Shown one piece after another: positions 10,356-19,500 of a stretch of DNA of 64,000 nt. The stretch's first letter is position 1; every line of letters starts with the position of its first letter. The position numbers and the translations under genes are program-made. The stretch is from Prorocentrum cordatum. Its lineage: Eukaryota > Sar > Dinophyceae > Prorocentrales > Prorocentraceae. The stretch covers positions 251,001 through 315,000 of the forward strand of contig CAUYUJ010015694.1 in the NCBI GenBank assembly GCA_963575745.1. The letters run 5' to 3'. The notes beneath the pieces were generated by a model that saw nothing but the letters and a program-made list of their open reading frames with translations, made no database searches and had not been told where the DNA came from.

Positions 10356-10680
10356 GTCGGCGGAAGGAGAGGCGACACCACCACCACCACCGGGGGAGCC
10401 GCCTCCAGCGAGGGGGTCCACGATGCCTCCCCGAGCTGGGGATAGGGGATGTCTGCCTTTGCATCGCTCGGGCGTGTGCCTTTTTTTCTCGGCGAGGACC
10501 ATCGAGGAGCATCCTGGATCATCGAGCAGAAGCCAAGCACAGCACCGAAGAGCGCACGGGAAATGGACGCCCGAGCAGCGGCGAGCTGAGCGAGAGGGGG
10601 GCGGACGACACCGCCAGGAGGACCCTCCCCGGCGCCTCGCGCCGGTGGTGGTGGTGCCGCCTCCCCCTTTGCTCCGAGAG
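10356..10680 (+). other. Intron 1 of Hint gene A (GT-AG, 325 nt)
   Basis: Boundaries are set by Hint block continuity: GAG before GTCGGC and GGGGAC after an AG at 10679-10680. It is phase 0 and contains a (CAC)n run and a copy of TIR family 1 (10461-10581). The second Hint unit in this window has its intron four codons upstream of this position, so the site is not shared. Confidence 0.7.
10461..10581 (+). repeat. TIR family 1, copy 1 (about 120 bp)
   Basis: The ends are inverted: GCATCGCTCGGGCGT on the left and ACGCCCGAGCAGCG on the right. Two other copies occur at 33018-33130 and 34521-34641 and share the internal block ACCATCGAGGAGCATCCTG. In this copy the arms carry GGGCGT/ACGCCC where the others carry GGACGT/ACGTCC, a paired change in both arms. 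No coding capacity; MITE-like or a folded RNA. Confidence 0.7.
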
Positions 10681-10887
10681 GGGGACCTGGTCGCGTCCTG
10701 GGACGAGGAGCTGCGGAGGCCCGCGGCCTCGGCCGTGCGGGCCGTGCCCGAGTTCGACAGGGACAGGGCGGAGCTCGTGGAGATCTCGCTGCCGGGCGAG
10801 CGCGCCTTCCACGCCACCGTGGACCACCCCTTCTGGAGCAGGGGCCGCGGCGTGCTGGTGTCGCTCCACCCCAATGCGACGCGGGAG
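10681..10887 (+). CDS. Hint-domain gene A, exon 2
   Basis: The 69 codons begin GDLVASWDEELRRPAAS and continue RAELVEISLPGERAF, then the Hint motif HATVDHPFWSRGRG, whose HP/W pattern corresponds to the conserved T..HPF block that assists cleavage. It ends HPNATRE. The 3' boundary is a GA donor (GAG then GACGTC at 10888); joining to 14216 gives TRE plus EYGLEAELM, which aligns residue for residue with the uninterrupted TRDQYELDAELM of the second Hint unit. This alignment is the main support for the long intron. Confidence 0.75.
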
Positions 10888-11064
10888 GACGTCGGCGGCG
10901 CGCGGCGCCGCGCGCACAGCGAAGGGGGCGGGGGGGGAGCGGGGGTTTCCGAGGAGGGCGCGGGTTCGATGGCCTCGCATGGAGCCCGGGGCGGCGACGT
11001 TGAGATCAGCTCGTCCTGCACCTGGGCTGCAGTTGACCCTTCCTCATGCTTCTCCGCGCCCTTC

Positions 11065-11105
11065 CCGTTCCTCCTCCTCCTCCTCCTCCTCCTCCTCCTC
11101 CTCGT
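11065..11105. repeat. CTC/TCC microsatellite
   Basis: About 13 perfect CTC triplets in a row. The segment that follows, 11110-11980, contains no recognisable gene or repeat. Confidence 0.9.
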
Positions 11106-11989
11106 TCTTCTCGTCTCCCTTGTGAAGGGGCGAAGTCGGTCCAATTATGGTCCCAAACGAGGCCCAACTCGGACAGCGTTGGGGACCGCATAGGCTCCCA
11201 TGGAATGGGCACCAAACGCGGGGAGGGGCTTCTCAGAAGGCAGGCTCCAGGAGATAACACTGATCTCCGACGATATGTTTGTTTTGTCCATCTGGTAGAG
11301 CTGACAGCGCCACACGCTCGGGGCGTGACCCGTTCCCCTAAGCGGCTCGCTACCTCCGTCCCCTCTTTCGGCCGCGTCCTCCTCCTGCTCCCCCTCTTGC
11401 ATGGTGGCACAGTTTGTCCTAACGGCGCCCCCGTTTAGGCCTTTCCGCTAGCGCAGATTTCCCCCGCCTCGCCGCCGACGCAAAAATTGTTTTGTCTATC
11501 TGGGCGTTGCTTTTCGTCTTCGGCACCTATCTGAGGGCAGTTTTCGGGCCCGAGTGCCGTGAGGAGCGGGTCCCGGACGAGAAGCGGTCCTCCTTGGGGA
11601 AGCGGTCGGGACCTCTGAGGCCGCGGATCGGCAAGAACAGATCGGCGGATGTCAGGGTTCTTGGAAGGGGCCCCGGGAGGCTTCCGAGAAGGCTTCGGGG
11701 GTTGTTTCGGGAAGCCCGCCCCCGTGCCTGCCGAGAGGGGCCCCCCCCCGCGCCTTCTGGGAAAAGTCCCTCCCCCCTCCCCCATCTCAGGATGCACCAC
11801 CTCAGAGTTTTGAGTCTTCACCCTTCGCGCATCCCCACCAGCCCATGCAGAAACCTTGCCAACGAAGGGGGCGAAGAGACGCGCAAGTGAAACAAAGCGG
11901 GCAACCAGGGTGAACAGAGAGATCTCTGGAGCAGAGTGTGGCCTTGGAGGGCCTCTTCGAGCCATCCCTGGGGCCCGCGCGGGGGCGAA

Positions 11990-12160
11990 GGGAGGAGGAG
12001 GACGACCACGACCGCGACCACGACGATCACGACGACCACGACGACGAGGAAGAGGAGAAACAGGAAAAGGAAGACGAAGAGGGCAAGGTCGAGAAGGAGG
12101 AGGAGGAGGAGGAGGACAACGAGGACGAGGACAGAGCCCGCAAGATCGCCTCATTGAGCT
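11990..12160 (+). repeat. GAC/GAG-rich purine tract
   Basis: Imperfect GAC CAC and GAG GAG repeats. One frame reads as a very acidic Asp/His/Glu string, but there is no supporting start, family or splice context, so it is treated as simple sequence. Confidence 0.75.
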
Positions 12161-12390
12161 CTTTTGGGGGGTGATCTTGGGGTGCTTTGGGGGGGTCTTG
12201 GGCCCCCTTTGGGGCCTCTTTGGGCTGTCGTGGAGGGCATCGGTGAAAAGAGAGGGGTCCTAATGTTTGGTCCCCCCTCTGGGGCCCACGAAATCGCCCC
12301 TTGGGGCGCTCTTGGGGCCGTTTGGGAGACCGTTTTGGGGGCCAATTGGGCCCATCATGGGGCTCTGTTAAGCATTTGGGGGGCCATCTA
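12160..12390 (+). repeat. CTTGGGG-rich tract
   Basis: Runs of CTTTGGGG, CTTGGGG and GGGGCC separated by short spacers. It belongs to the same dispersed class as 16375-16700, 30370-31150 and 43220-43560 (this orientation) and 50870-53380 (opposite orientation). Confidence 0.75.
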
Positions 12391-12900
12391 GCATCAAAAG
12401 CGCATCGGAAGCGAAAAGGCGAGAAGGCCAAAATCATTCAGTTTCCATTGGCTTTCGATGGATGTTGGCCTCTTGGGGGGTGTTGAGGGGGCTCTGAGAG
12501 CACTTGGAGCCGTCTTGCGGCCCTCGTCGGGCCTCTTGGAGGCATGTCGGAAGCTATCTTGATTAAGCCATAGTTGGCTACCTTGAGCGGTTTTGGAGAC
12601 AATGTTGGAGCATAGGAGTCCATATTGGAACCATTTTGGGCGAAAAAAGACCCCTAACACATCGCGACCCCCCCCAAAAAAAAGCTCTGGGAGGGGAGGG
12701 GCCAGGGTGCCCTCCCCGAAGGGAAGAAGGCTTATGGAAGAGGAAAGAAAGAACTCGCTAGACCGCCTTAGCCCGAAGGGCTGGTGGGACTCAGCATCGG
12801 CGCTCGTATGGCCGTGGTCGAAAACCGGCCTAATCGGGCTTAATCCCATTTGCGCAATCCAGCTCAATTGCGCCGATTCCGGCTCAACCCCAGGTTCAAT
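12390..12900 (+). repeat. Dispersed long repeat family L, copy 1
   Basis: It shares ordered blocks with 43550-43970 and 44340-44460: a GAAGC(G)AAAAG-type start, GATGTTGGCCTCT, CTTGGAGCCGTC, GGAGGCATGT.GGAAGCT, GAAC..GCT..CTAGACC, GGGCTGGTGGGA, and then CGGCGCT.GTAT and CCGTGGTCGAAAA. In this copy the last two blocks are contiguous; in the other they are separated by a Hint exon. Confidence 0.65.
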
Positions 12901-13002
12901 CTGGTCTAATCCGGCTTAATGACCATTTCATCGTACATAACAGTCCGTAATCGTTATTACGAAGATCTCACAGGAGTTGTTTCCAAACTCCTTCCCTCCG
13001 TA

Positions 13003-13206
13003 GGGGCAACGTTGAGAGGGGATAGGCTCAGGAGGGAACGCATCGACCCCCAATCGCCCACTGATCGCCGATCAGGGCCCGCTGGCCCACCCCGCCCAGG
13101 AACGTGCGGCTTCGCCATCGGGGACCTATCGCCGATCCATCGGCGATGCACCGCCGATTCAAGCTCGATTCTCCCCCCCTGAGCTTGTCCACCCTGACGT
13201 TGCCCC
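13003..13206 (+). repeat. TIR family 2 element, copy 1 (about 204 bp)
   Basis: The left end GGGGCAACGT and right end ACGTTGCCCC are perfect inverted repeats. The interior contains CAATCGCCCACTGATCGCC and TATCGCCGATCCATCGGCGA, shared at the same positions with the copy at 14259-14458. Non-coding, MITE-sized. Confidence 0.8.
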
Positions 13207-13242
13207 TCGGTCGTCAGGCGATCGCAGACATGGATGAGGGGG

Positions 13243-13398
13243 GCGTGGATTAGCGACGGGTCCCGCTTCCATGGGAAATCGCGGATTCCCGCCGCCGATC
13301 GAGGCGGCACCCGCCGCGCTTTGGGGAGGGCACCTCCCCCAATCCATGGATTTGGCGACCGCGCGCCAAGTCTACGGGTCGCTAATCCATGCTTGCGC
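13243..13398 (+). repeat. Palindromic TIR element (about 156 bp)
   Basis: The left GCGTGGATTAGCGAC and right GTCGCTAATCCATGC are inverted repeats. It lies 36 bp after a TIR family 2 element within the same intron. No second copy was recognised in the window. Confidence 0.65.
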
Positions 13399-14215
13399 GC
13401 CCCCGGGGATCCGTCCCGATCGGCCGCTGGAGGGCCGAGGTGTGCCCCGGAAGTCAAGAGGCCGTCTTGTCAGGCAGGCCTAAGACCAGGATACCCCTCG
13501 GTCGTTGAAAGTAGGTATTTCTGGATTCCCAGACTCCAATCTACTTTCAGCGCCTTCCTACTTCAAGAGTCGAGTGGTTTTCCCTCTTCCCTCCTCTTCA
13601 GGAGGCGGGGCGGAAACCCGATCTATTTCCAACGCCTTCCTACTTCATCTTTCTACCCACTTCTTCCGACCGATGGGTAATTCGTTCCAGGGTGATCGCG
13701 GAACGACGGCCGCGGCGCCCGATTTGTCCTCCAGAATCGCCAGATCCCAGAGATCCCCGATGTACCCCTGCTTGTTTGTAGTTGAAGGTGGCCTGGACGC
13801 TGGACGCCCTCGGCCCAAGGCAGAGAAAAACAGCAGAGGGCGAGGCAGAAACCGGCCAAGAATCGCCCAAGGCCCCTCCCGGCCGGAGTGGGAAACGATC
13901 GGACGACCCCCCAAAGCGAAGTAAAACACCGACTCAATCTGACCAGTTCGGTTCCGGAGTCCGACGCATCTCTGCCCGATTCTATGCTTTAGGGGGTGGA
14001 CAGAAGCCCTACCTTGACACGTCGATTAGTGAATTGTCCGTTTTCGGTTCTCGAGAGGGCGCCGCGGCCGTCATTTTCCAGGTTAACGCCCGCCGGGTTC
14101 GGGCCCGAGGTCGCTTTCCCTAAACCACCTCTTACTCAAGGGGGTTCTGTCCATCCTCGATGTCTGCCCTGGCTTCGGGCTCGCGCCGCCCCGCCGCGCG
14201 CCGCCGCCGGCCGAG

Positions 14216-14254
14216 GAGTACGGGCTGGAGGCCGAGCTCATGGGCCCCGCGGAG
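14216..14254 (+). CDS. Hint-domain gene A, exon 3 (39-nt microexon)
   Basis: Thirteen codons, EYGLEAELMGPAE. The exon is defined by AG at 14214-14215 and a GA donor at 14255 (GAG then GATCGG). It matches DQYELDAELMSDTE of the second Hint unit, where this stretch is uninterrupted, so both flanking introns are absent from that paralogue. Phase 0 at both sides. Confidence 0.68.
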
Positions 14255-14464
14255 GATCGGTGGCAACGATAGGGGGGATAGGCATAGGGGGGCAATCGCC
14301 CATTGATCGCCGATAGGGGCCCGATAGCCCCAACCCGCTCAAGAAGGTGCGGACTCACTATCGTGGGGCTATCGCCGATCTATCGGCGATGTATCGCCGA
14401 TTCCGGGTCGACGCATCCCCCCCCCCCCTGTGCCAGTCCCCCCCCCGATCGTTGCCCCTCAGAG
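14255..14464 (+). other. Intron 3 of Hint gene A: an introner (GA-AG, 210 nt)
   Basis: The intron consists almost wholly of a TIR family 2 element. GGCAACGAT starts 7 nt inside the donor side and ATCGTTGCC ends 8 nt before the acceptor AG. Removal joins MGPAE to ELEGERQE in frame, matching MSDTEEFEDERQE in the intronless paralogue. GAGGA is repeated at both exon-intron borders (14252-14256 and 14463-14467), as a target-site duplication would be. Confidence 0.72.
14259..14458 (+). repeat. TIR family 2 element, copy 2 (inside intron 3)
   Basis: Inverted ends GGCAACGAT and ATCGTTGCC. The interior has CAATCGCCCATTGATCGCC and TATCGCCGATCTATCGGCGA as in copy 1. The right end is followed by CCTCAGAG, giving the 3' splice site. 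Confidence 0.8.
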
Positions 14465-14620
14465 GAGCTCGAGGGCGAGCGGCAGGAGGCCGTGCGGGTC
14501 GCCGGGGCGCGGCGCCTCCGGGCGGCCGCGGGCGGGGCGCCCGCGCTGCTCCGGCAGAGCCCCGCGGATGCAGTGAAGGCCAGGGTCGGGGACGGCCAAG
14601 AGGGGGGGGGGTGTGGCTAG
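14465..14620 (+). CDS. Hint-domain gene A, exon 4
   Basis: Starts after AG at 14463-14464 with ELEGERQEAVRVAGARRLRA, aligned to EFEDERQERRGEELQV of the second unit. The open frame runs to TAG at 14618-14620. The real exon may stop earlier, for instance at AAG 14576-14578 before a GC donor, because the last Hint block (the HN end) has not yet appeared. The remaining exons were not identified; 15010-15115 contains an open stretch but no Hint motif. Confidence 0.55.
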   Translation, partial: ELEGERQEAVRVAGARRLRAAAGGAPALLRQSPADAVKARVGDGQEGGGCG

Positions 14621-15150
14621 GGTCAGGAGGGAAAAATACACACAGAAATAATTCATCGTCGATTCCCCAGAAAATATGGGAAAATATGGGGCGTGGGGGG
14701 AAGACAAAGACCCAGAAAATATTGGAAAATATGGGGAATCCTGTTATTTGTGTCTATTTGTTGTTTTTTCCCAGGGCCCCTCCATAGGAGGGAAAATTCT
14801 CATGGCGGGGGCCATGATGTCTCCCCAGAGTTCATGACGCCTCTTCTTGTTTCAACAAGTCCCTGCCCGCCCCCCCCCCTGGGCCGCGCACGTGCCGCCA
14901 GCCATGATTTGCGCCCCCCCTCTTGGACGCCCCCCTCTTGGCCGCCCACGACAGGAGAGGGTCGAAGAATTCGTTGGTCGGCATCACACACACACACCTG
15001 TCGATAGCAGGCCACCCTAACTCTGGAGTGGCGCTGGAAGAGGGCGGACTCTCGGTTGACGACGGAGCCGCCGTGGAGGTCGAGCGTAGCAGAGACAGTG
15101 GCCAGCCCAAGCCGGCATCAGAGGAGCAGGGGGTTATGATATATTTGACA
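14621..15150. other. Intergenic or intronic sequence, no recognised gene
   Basis: Contains a short direct repeat around GAAAATATGGG (14673-14740, three copies) and a C-rich stretch at 14870. An open frame at 14923-15465 has no recognisable domain. Confidence 0.5.
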
Positions 15151-15357
15151 CGGATACTCGGCGGCGAGCGAGGGGAGGAAATGAGAAGGAGAAGGTTTTC
15201 TCACAAGGTGGCGTGGCTTCTCAGAAGGCCTCCAGCCTTCTGGGAGTTGTCTGGAGACTTCGGGGAAGGCTTAGAACATTTCTTAGAAGGCTGGGGACCT
15301 TCCGAGCCTTCTGAAAAGGCCAGCCCCTTCTCCCCCCTCGCTCGCCGCCGAGATACG
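15151..15357 (+). repeat. TIR element (about 207 bp) with 20-bp arms
   Basis: The left arm CTCGGCGGCGAGCGAGGGG is mirrored by CCCCTCGCTCGCCGCCGAG on the right. The interior has further inverted pairs around CTTCTCAGAAGG. The right end is followed by ATACGTTCCAAGATTTCC, which recurs at 19669. Confidence 0.75.
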
Positions 15358-15539
15358 TTCCAAGATTTCCTAGATCTCCATGCATTCCAAGATTACCTAC
15401 TGTTCCACACGGGCTGCAGAGACGAGGGCCGCTGGATACTCCGGAATTCTTGGACCGTATCTTGAGTCAATCGCATCATACCATAATTCTCGTCTTGCAG
15501 CAGCGAGGGCGGACGCTAACGCGTTCGAATAACTCGGGG

Positions 15540-15840
15540 CGTTAGTGTGTGTGTGTGTGTGCGCGCGTGTGACCGCACAGGCAGAAGGAGAATGTCTCGA
15601 CGCGGAGGTCCCCAGATGTGCATCTCATACTCCAGTCTCGTTTCGCTGAGGAATTCTGTCTATGCGCATATGGGTGTGAGGGCGACTCCACGTAGACGAC
15701 AGGCGCGGCAATGACGACGACGACAAAGACGACGACGACGACGACAACGACAACTTTAGTGACGTCTTCATCATCCTCCACCGCCTCTTCCTCCTCATCC
15801 TCCTCTTCCTCATCCTCCTCATCATCCTCCTCTGCACATA
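15540..15840. repeat. Microsatellite cluster: TG, GAC and CTC repeats
   Basis: (TG)n at 15543-15562, (GAC)n at 15714-15755, then CTC/CAT-rich sequence to 15838. Frames through here are Thr or Ser strings and are not genes. The remainder to 16020 shows nothing. Confidence 0.85.
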
Positions 15841-16039
15841 TTTCAGGAGACACGAGGGAACACACAAATGGAAGAGCGAGGGGGAGTTCCTCTTGCCGTT
15901 TTCCCCGCGGCAGCTCAGGCAAGCGTGCATGGCATTGATACGCCCGCACTCTGGTTTGCTATTCGCGGCGCCTGCTGGCACTTGGGGCGCCCAAGCCAAG
16001 AGCCACGCCGGCAATAGCGCGGTCAACGTTTGCGGGTGA

Positions 16040-16370
16040 GCCTTGGTGCGAGTGAAAGTGAGTGTGGGTGATTTGAGTGTGAACGAGCCGAAATGTGAGC
16101 GGACCCACGTATGATCGAGCGTCAGTGCGAGCGAGTCTGTATATAGTCAGCGTGAATACGAGCGCGTCTGATTATGAGTGGGTCTGAGTGCGAGCGAGTC
16201 TAAGTGCAAGTGGGTCTGAGTGTGAGTGAGTCTGAGGGCTGATGAGTCATCATTTGGGTGTGAAGAGTACGAATCTGACCATGAGCGAGCTCGGGTGCGA
16301 GGTAATGCGCTTATGAGTGAGTCTGAGGGCTGGTGAGTCTGAGCTGGAGTGGGTCTTATTTAATCGCTTC
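16040..16370 (+). repeat. GTGAGTCTGA-type degenerate tandem repeat
   Basis: Many imperfect copies of GAGTCTGAGTG(C/T)GAGTG. Similar sequence recurs at 16690-16870 and 18655-18935, and in the opposite orientation at 33475-33810. Confidence 0.8.
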
Positions 16371-16374
16371 GCTC

Positions 16375-16700
16375 ATTCCGCCAGCCCTCGAGCGCTCTAT
16401 GGGGCCTCTTTGAAGCCTCTTGGGGGCCTCCTGGGGGCCTCTTGGGGGCCTCTTGGGCGTCTCTTGGGGCTCCTCGGCGGCGTCTTGGGCCCCCTTGGGG
16501 CCTCTTGGGGGGCGTTCGGGGGCCCTTGGGGGCAGGAGGGGGGTAGTCGATTGCAGCCACCCCCTCGGGGGCCACGATCCTCGTGAGGGGTGGCGAAAAA
16601 TAGCCTCCCTCCTGGGGATCGCCCGGGGGTCAGCCGGGGATCGGCCGGGGTATTTTTCGTCCAGGGGCCCCCAGGGGCCGCCCCGCGCGCGCTGGTGAGT
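16375..16700 (+). repeat. CCTCTTGGGGG-rich tract
   Basis: Runs of GGGGGCCTCTTGG and relatives. Long frames here (Gly/Leu/Trp/Ser-rich) are artefacts of the repeat. Confidence 0.8.
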
Positions 16701-16949
16701 CTGAGCTGGGGTGAGTTTTATTTTTAGGCGATCTGGGTGCGGGTGAGTGGGATTTTGAGTGAATCTGCATGCGCGAGTCTGAATATGAACGAACGCTAGC
16801 ATGGGCAAGTCTGAATGCGATGAGCGAGTCTGAGCGACGAAGGGATGCTTATGAGTATGTCGGGATATGAATGAGTGCGTCCGAGCGGGGGAAACGGGAA
16901 GAGGTGAGTAAGCGAGTGATTGACAAGCACAAGGCCAAACAAAAGTCTG

Positions 16950-17650
16950 GGCGGGGGCAGAGACAGGTAAACCGCCTGAAGCCCTTCCCCCCAACCTGGT
17001 GTGAATCCGGAGGTGCCCCCATCCCTGGCGGTTCCGCCTTGGGGTGCCCAAGTGCCACGACTGCTATAGCAAGGTGGCACTGAACCGCACAAAAAGAAAC
17101 GCTTGGGTGAGGGACAGAAACGGGCAAATCGCTTGAGATAGACCCCCGATTGGGGCGCGAAGCCTGGAGTGTCCCCACCCTTGGCCGTTCCCCCATTGGG
17201 GTGTTCGAGCGCCACGCTTGCAATATCGGGACGGGCACTGGACCACGAAAAAAAATACACCTGGGGTCAAACAGCTTGAGACACCCAGAATATTGTCGCG
17301 AACCTGGAGGGGGGGCCACCTCTGGCGGTTCCCCTTTGGGGTGCCCGAAGGCCACGCCTGGTATATCGGTGTGGTAATTGAGGGGTGCAGAAACAGGTAA
17401 ACCGCTTGAGACATCCTCGGACACTGCCCCGACACGCAGAGGATGATGGGCGCGCAAGCAGGCACACCGCTTGAGACATCCCAACAATATGGTAACGAAT
17501 CCTCGGGTGTCCTGATCCTTGTCCCCCAGAGTGCTGAAACCAGCGCCTCGCCTGAAACATCCTCAGAATACGTTCCGAAGCCAGTGGATGCTGGGCACGC
17601 AACCATGCAAGCAGCTTGAGACATCCCCACCATCCGTGCGCGATTCTGGA
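16950..17650 (+). repeat. Degenerate tandem array, unit about 160 bp, family T (plus orientation)
   Basis: The recurring blocks are AACCGC.TGAGACATCC, CCTGGAGTGTCC, GGCGGTTCCCC.TTGGGGTG and CCACGCCTGC.ATATC. At least four diverged units occur, with a partial unit at 18485-18640. An inverted-orientation relative is at 33825-35220. No coding function supported. Confidence 0.65.
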
Positions 17651-17739
17651 GAGTCCTGACTGCTGGCGCCCCCCCGTTTAAATTCAGGAGGTTTTTCGGT
17701 TCGCACCCCCCCTTTCTGTTTCGCTCGTCTGGGCACAAA

Positions 17740-17870
17740 GTCGCCTTGCCTCCTCATTCTCCTCCTCCCTCTCCTCCTCTCCCTCCTCCTTCCCAACCTC
17801 CTCCTCCTTCTCCTCGTGGTTCTGCTCCTGCTCCTGCTCCACCCCTTCCTCCTCGTCCTCCTCCTGCTCT
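17740..17870. repeat. CTC/TCC microsatellite
   Basis: Imperfect CTCCTC repeat. Confidence 0.85.
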
Positions 17871-17924
17871 TTTTCGCGGTCGTGTTCGTAGTCGTCGCCG
17901 TCGTGGTGGGCATGTGTTTCCTGT

Positions 17925-18360
17925 TATTGTTGTGCGGGTTGGATAATACGTGGTTTTATTCGCAGGAGTACTCCAGTTTGGTCTACCGTACACGCGAGGG
18001 GAGGTGTGAGCAATTTAGAACGAGGACTGCAATAAGACTCAGTGGTTGTGGTTGCAGCCGCGGTTGCAATCGTGGTTGCAGCCGCGCTTGTACTTGTAAT
18101 CGTCGTTGTCGTCGCGGCGGATATTACTGTCCCTCTATTATTGTGCGGGTTTGATATTGTCGGTGATTCCTTCACAGGCAATAATCCATTGCGGGGCACC
18201 CCACACGCGAGAGGATGTGTGAGCATATCGCCATGAGGATCGCAATAGGAATCAGTGGTTGTGGTTGTAGTCGTGGTTGCAATCATGATTGTGCTCGCGG
18301 TTGTAGCCAGAATCATAGTCGCAATAGCAGTCGTAGTCGTCGTAGTCGTTGTTGTGCGGC
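17925..18360 (+). repeat. Two-unit tandem repeat, period about 210 bp
   Basis: TTATTGTTGTGCGGGTT near 17926 recurs near 18136 as TTATTGTGCGGGTT. Both units contain a long degenerate GTTGT(A/C)GTCG run and CACACGCGAG.GGA. Frames are Val/Ile or Cys/Ser strings. Confidence 0.65.
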
Positions 18361-19054
18361 GGGCGCCGCAGAGAAACAAGTGTGCCACACGGTTGGTGGG
18401 TCCCCAGTCCGTCAATGAGGTCGCCGAAAAGATGATGAATTTCCAATTGTATGGGGGCGTGTAAGGGTCATCGCGGTTAAAAAGAGTGCTGGAACCAGCG
18501 CCTCGCTTGAAGCATCTTCTGGATCTGCCCCCGAAGCAAAGGACGTCGGGCACAAAAGCAGGCAACCCGCCCGAGAAATCCCTCCAATCTGGGCGCGAGT
18601 CCTGGAGTGTCTTGGCCGCTGGCCCCCCCTCCTCGCGGCGAGCATCGGACCACCAATGCGTATGAGCGCGCCCGAGGCTGAGTACGAGAGGGGTGCGGGT
18701 GTGAGTTAGGCTTAGTGCGATCGAGTCCGAGAGTGAGTCAGTCTGAGTGTAGGTGAGTCTGAGTGCGAGTGAGTCTCTAAGTGTAGGCGACTCTGAGCAT
18801 GAGAGATTCTGAGCGTAGGTGAGTCTGACTGCAAATGGAACCGAGCGGGGGTGAGTCAGAGTACGAGTGGGTCCGAGTGTGGGTGGGTCTGAGTATGACT
18901 GAGCATGAGCGAGTCGGAGTGTGAGTGAGTCACTCTGGCTGAGAAAGAGGAGGAAGAGAAGGAGGTGAGGAGCAGGTTCTCGGAGCCGTCTAAGTCATAG
19001 CAAGAACCCCGTCGCAGGACATGGGAGAGAAAACGGCCCAGGCATAAACTGTCG

Positions 19055-19167
19055 CAGGTCCGCGCGGATTTTTGGGATCGGCACTGGGCCCCCCTGGCGG
19101 CGCCTCTGCCACTGGCGCGCCCCCCGCCCCAGGTCCAGCGCCGATCCAAGAAGCCCGCGCAGACCTG
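19055..19167 (+). repeat. TIR family 3, copy 1 (113 bp)
   Basis: The left end CAGGTCCGCGCGGATTTTTG is mirrored, with a few mismatches, by a right end whose complement reads CAGGTCTGCGCGGGCTTCTT; the GGATCGGC.CTGG extension is also inverted. Related copies are at 39244-39309 and 50199-50326. Confidence 0.7.
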
Positions 19168-19401
19168 GGAGAAGTGATGTTCATGCTGTTTCGTCTTCCT
19201 CTCGAGTGGTCACGAGAGGAAACGGTACCGATACTCAAGGAATGAACACCCCGACCCCCATAATTGTTTTACTAAAGGGCCCGTGGCGTTTCATAAACAG
19301 CCCTGTCCTATTCGAGTCCTTCCTTGGTTGCGTTCACTGAGCGGCTTCGCTTGTCGGGGTGCGTACGATTAGGGTATGGTTCTTTTACTCGAGATACCTC
19401 G

Positions 19402-19500
19402 GGCCACGCGCAGAGGGGGGTACGGGGGGAAGGCTTCTTAGAAGCAGGGGTGCTTCCAAGAAGCCTTACCCTCTCCCCCTACCCCAATTTGCGCGTGGCT
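19402..19500 (+). repeat. Hairpin element (99 bp)
   Basis: GCCACGCGC at the left and GCGCGTGGC at the right are inverted. The interior forms a second stem around AAGGCTTCTTAGAAGC and GCTTCCAAGAAGCCTT. An ATACGTTCCAAGATTTCC block at 19669 links it to the element at 15151. The stretch 19500-20460 holds no recognised gene. Confidence 0.6.

Larger units (their letters stand above)
10888..14215 (+). other. Intron 2 of Hint gene A (GA-AG, about 3.3 kb), packed with repeats
   Basis: Inferred from the in-frame join described for exons 2 and 3. Contents in order: a TCC/CTC tract (11065-11105), sequence without recognisable features (11110-11980), a GAC/GAG-rich acidic tract (11990-12160), a CTTGGGG-rich tract (12160-12390), a dispersed long repeat (12390-12900), a TIR family 2 element (13003-13206), another TIR element (13243-13398) and a short direct repeat around GCGCCTTCCTACTTC and ACGCCTTCCTACTTC (13550 and 13630). 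No coding exon was recognised inside. Confidence 0.6.
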
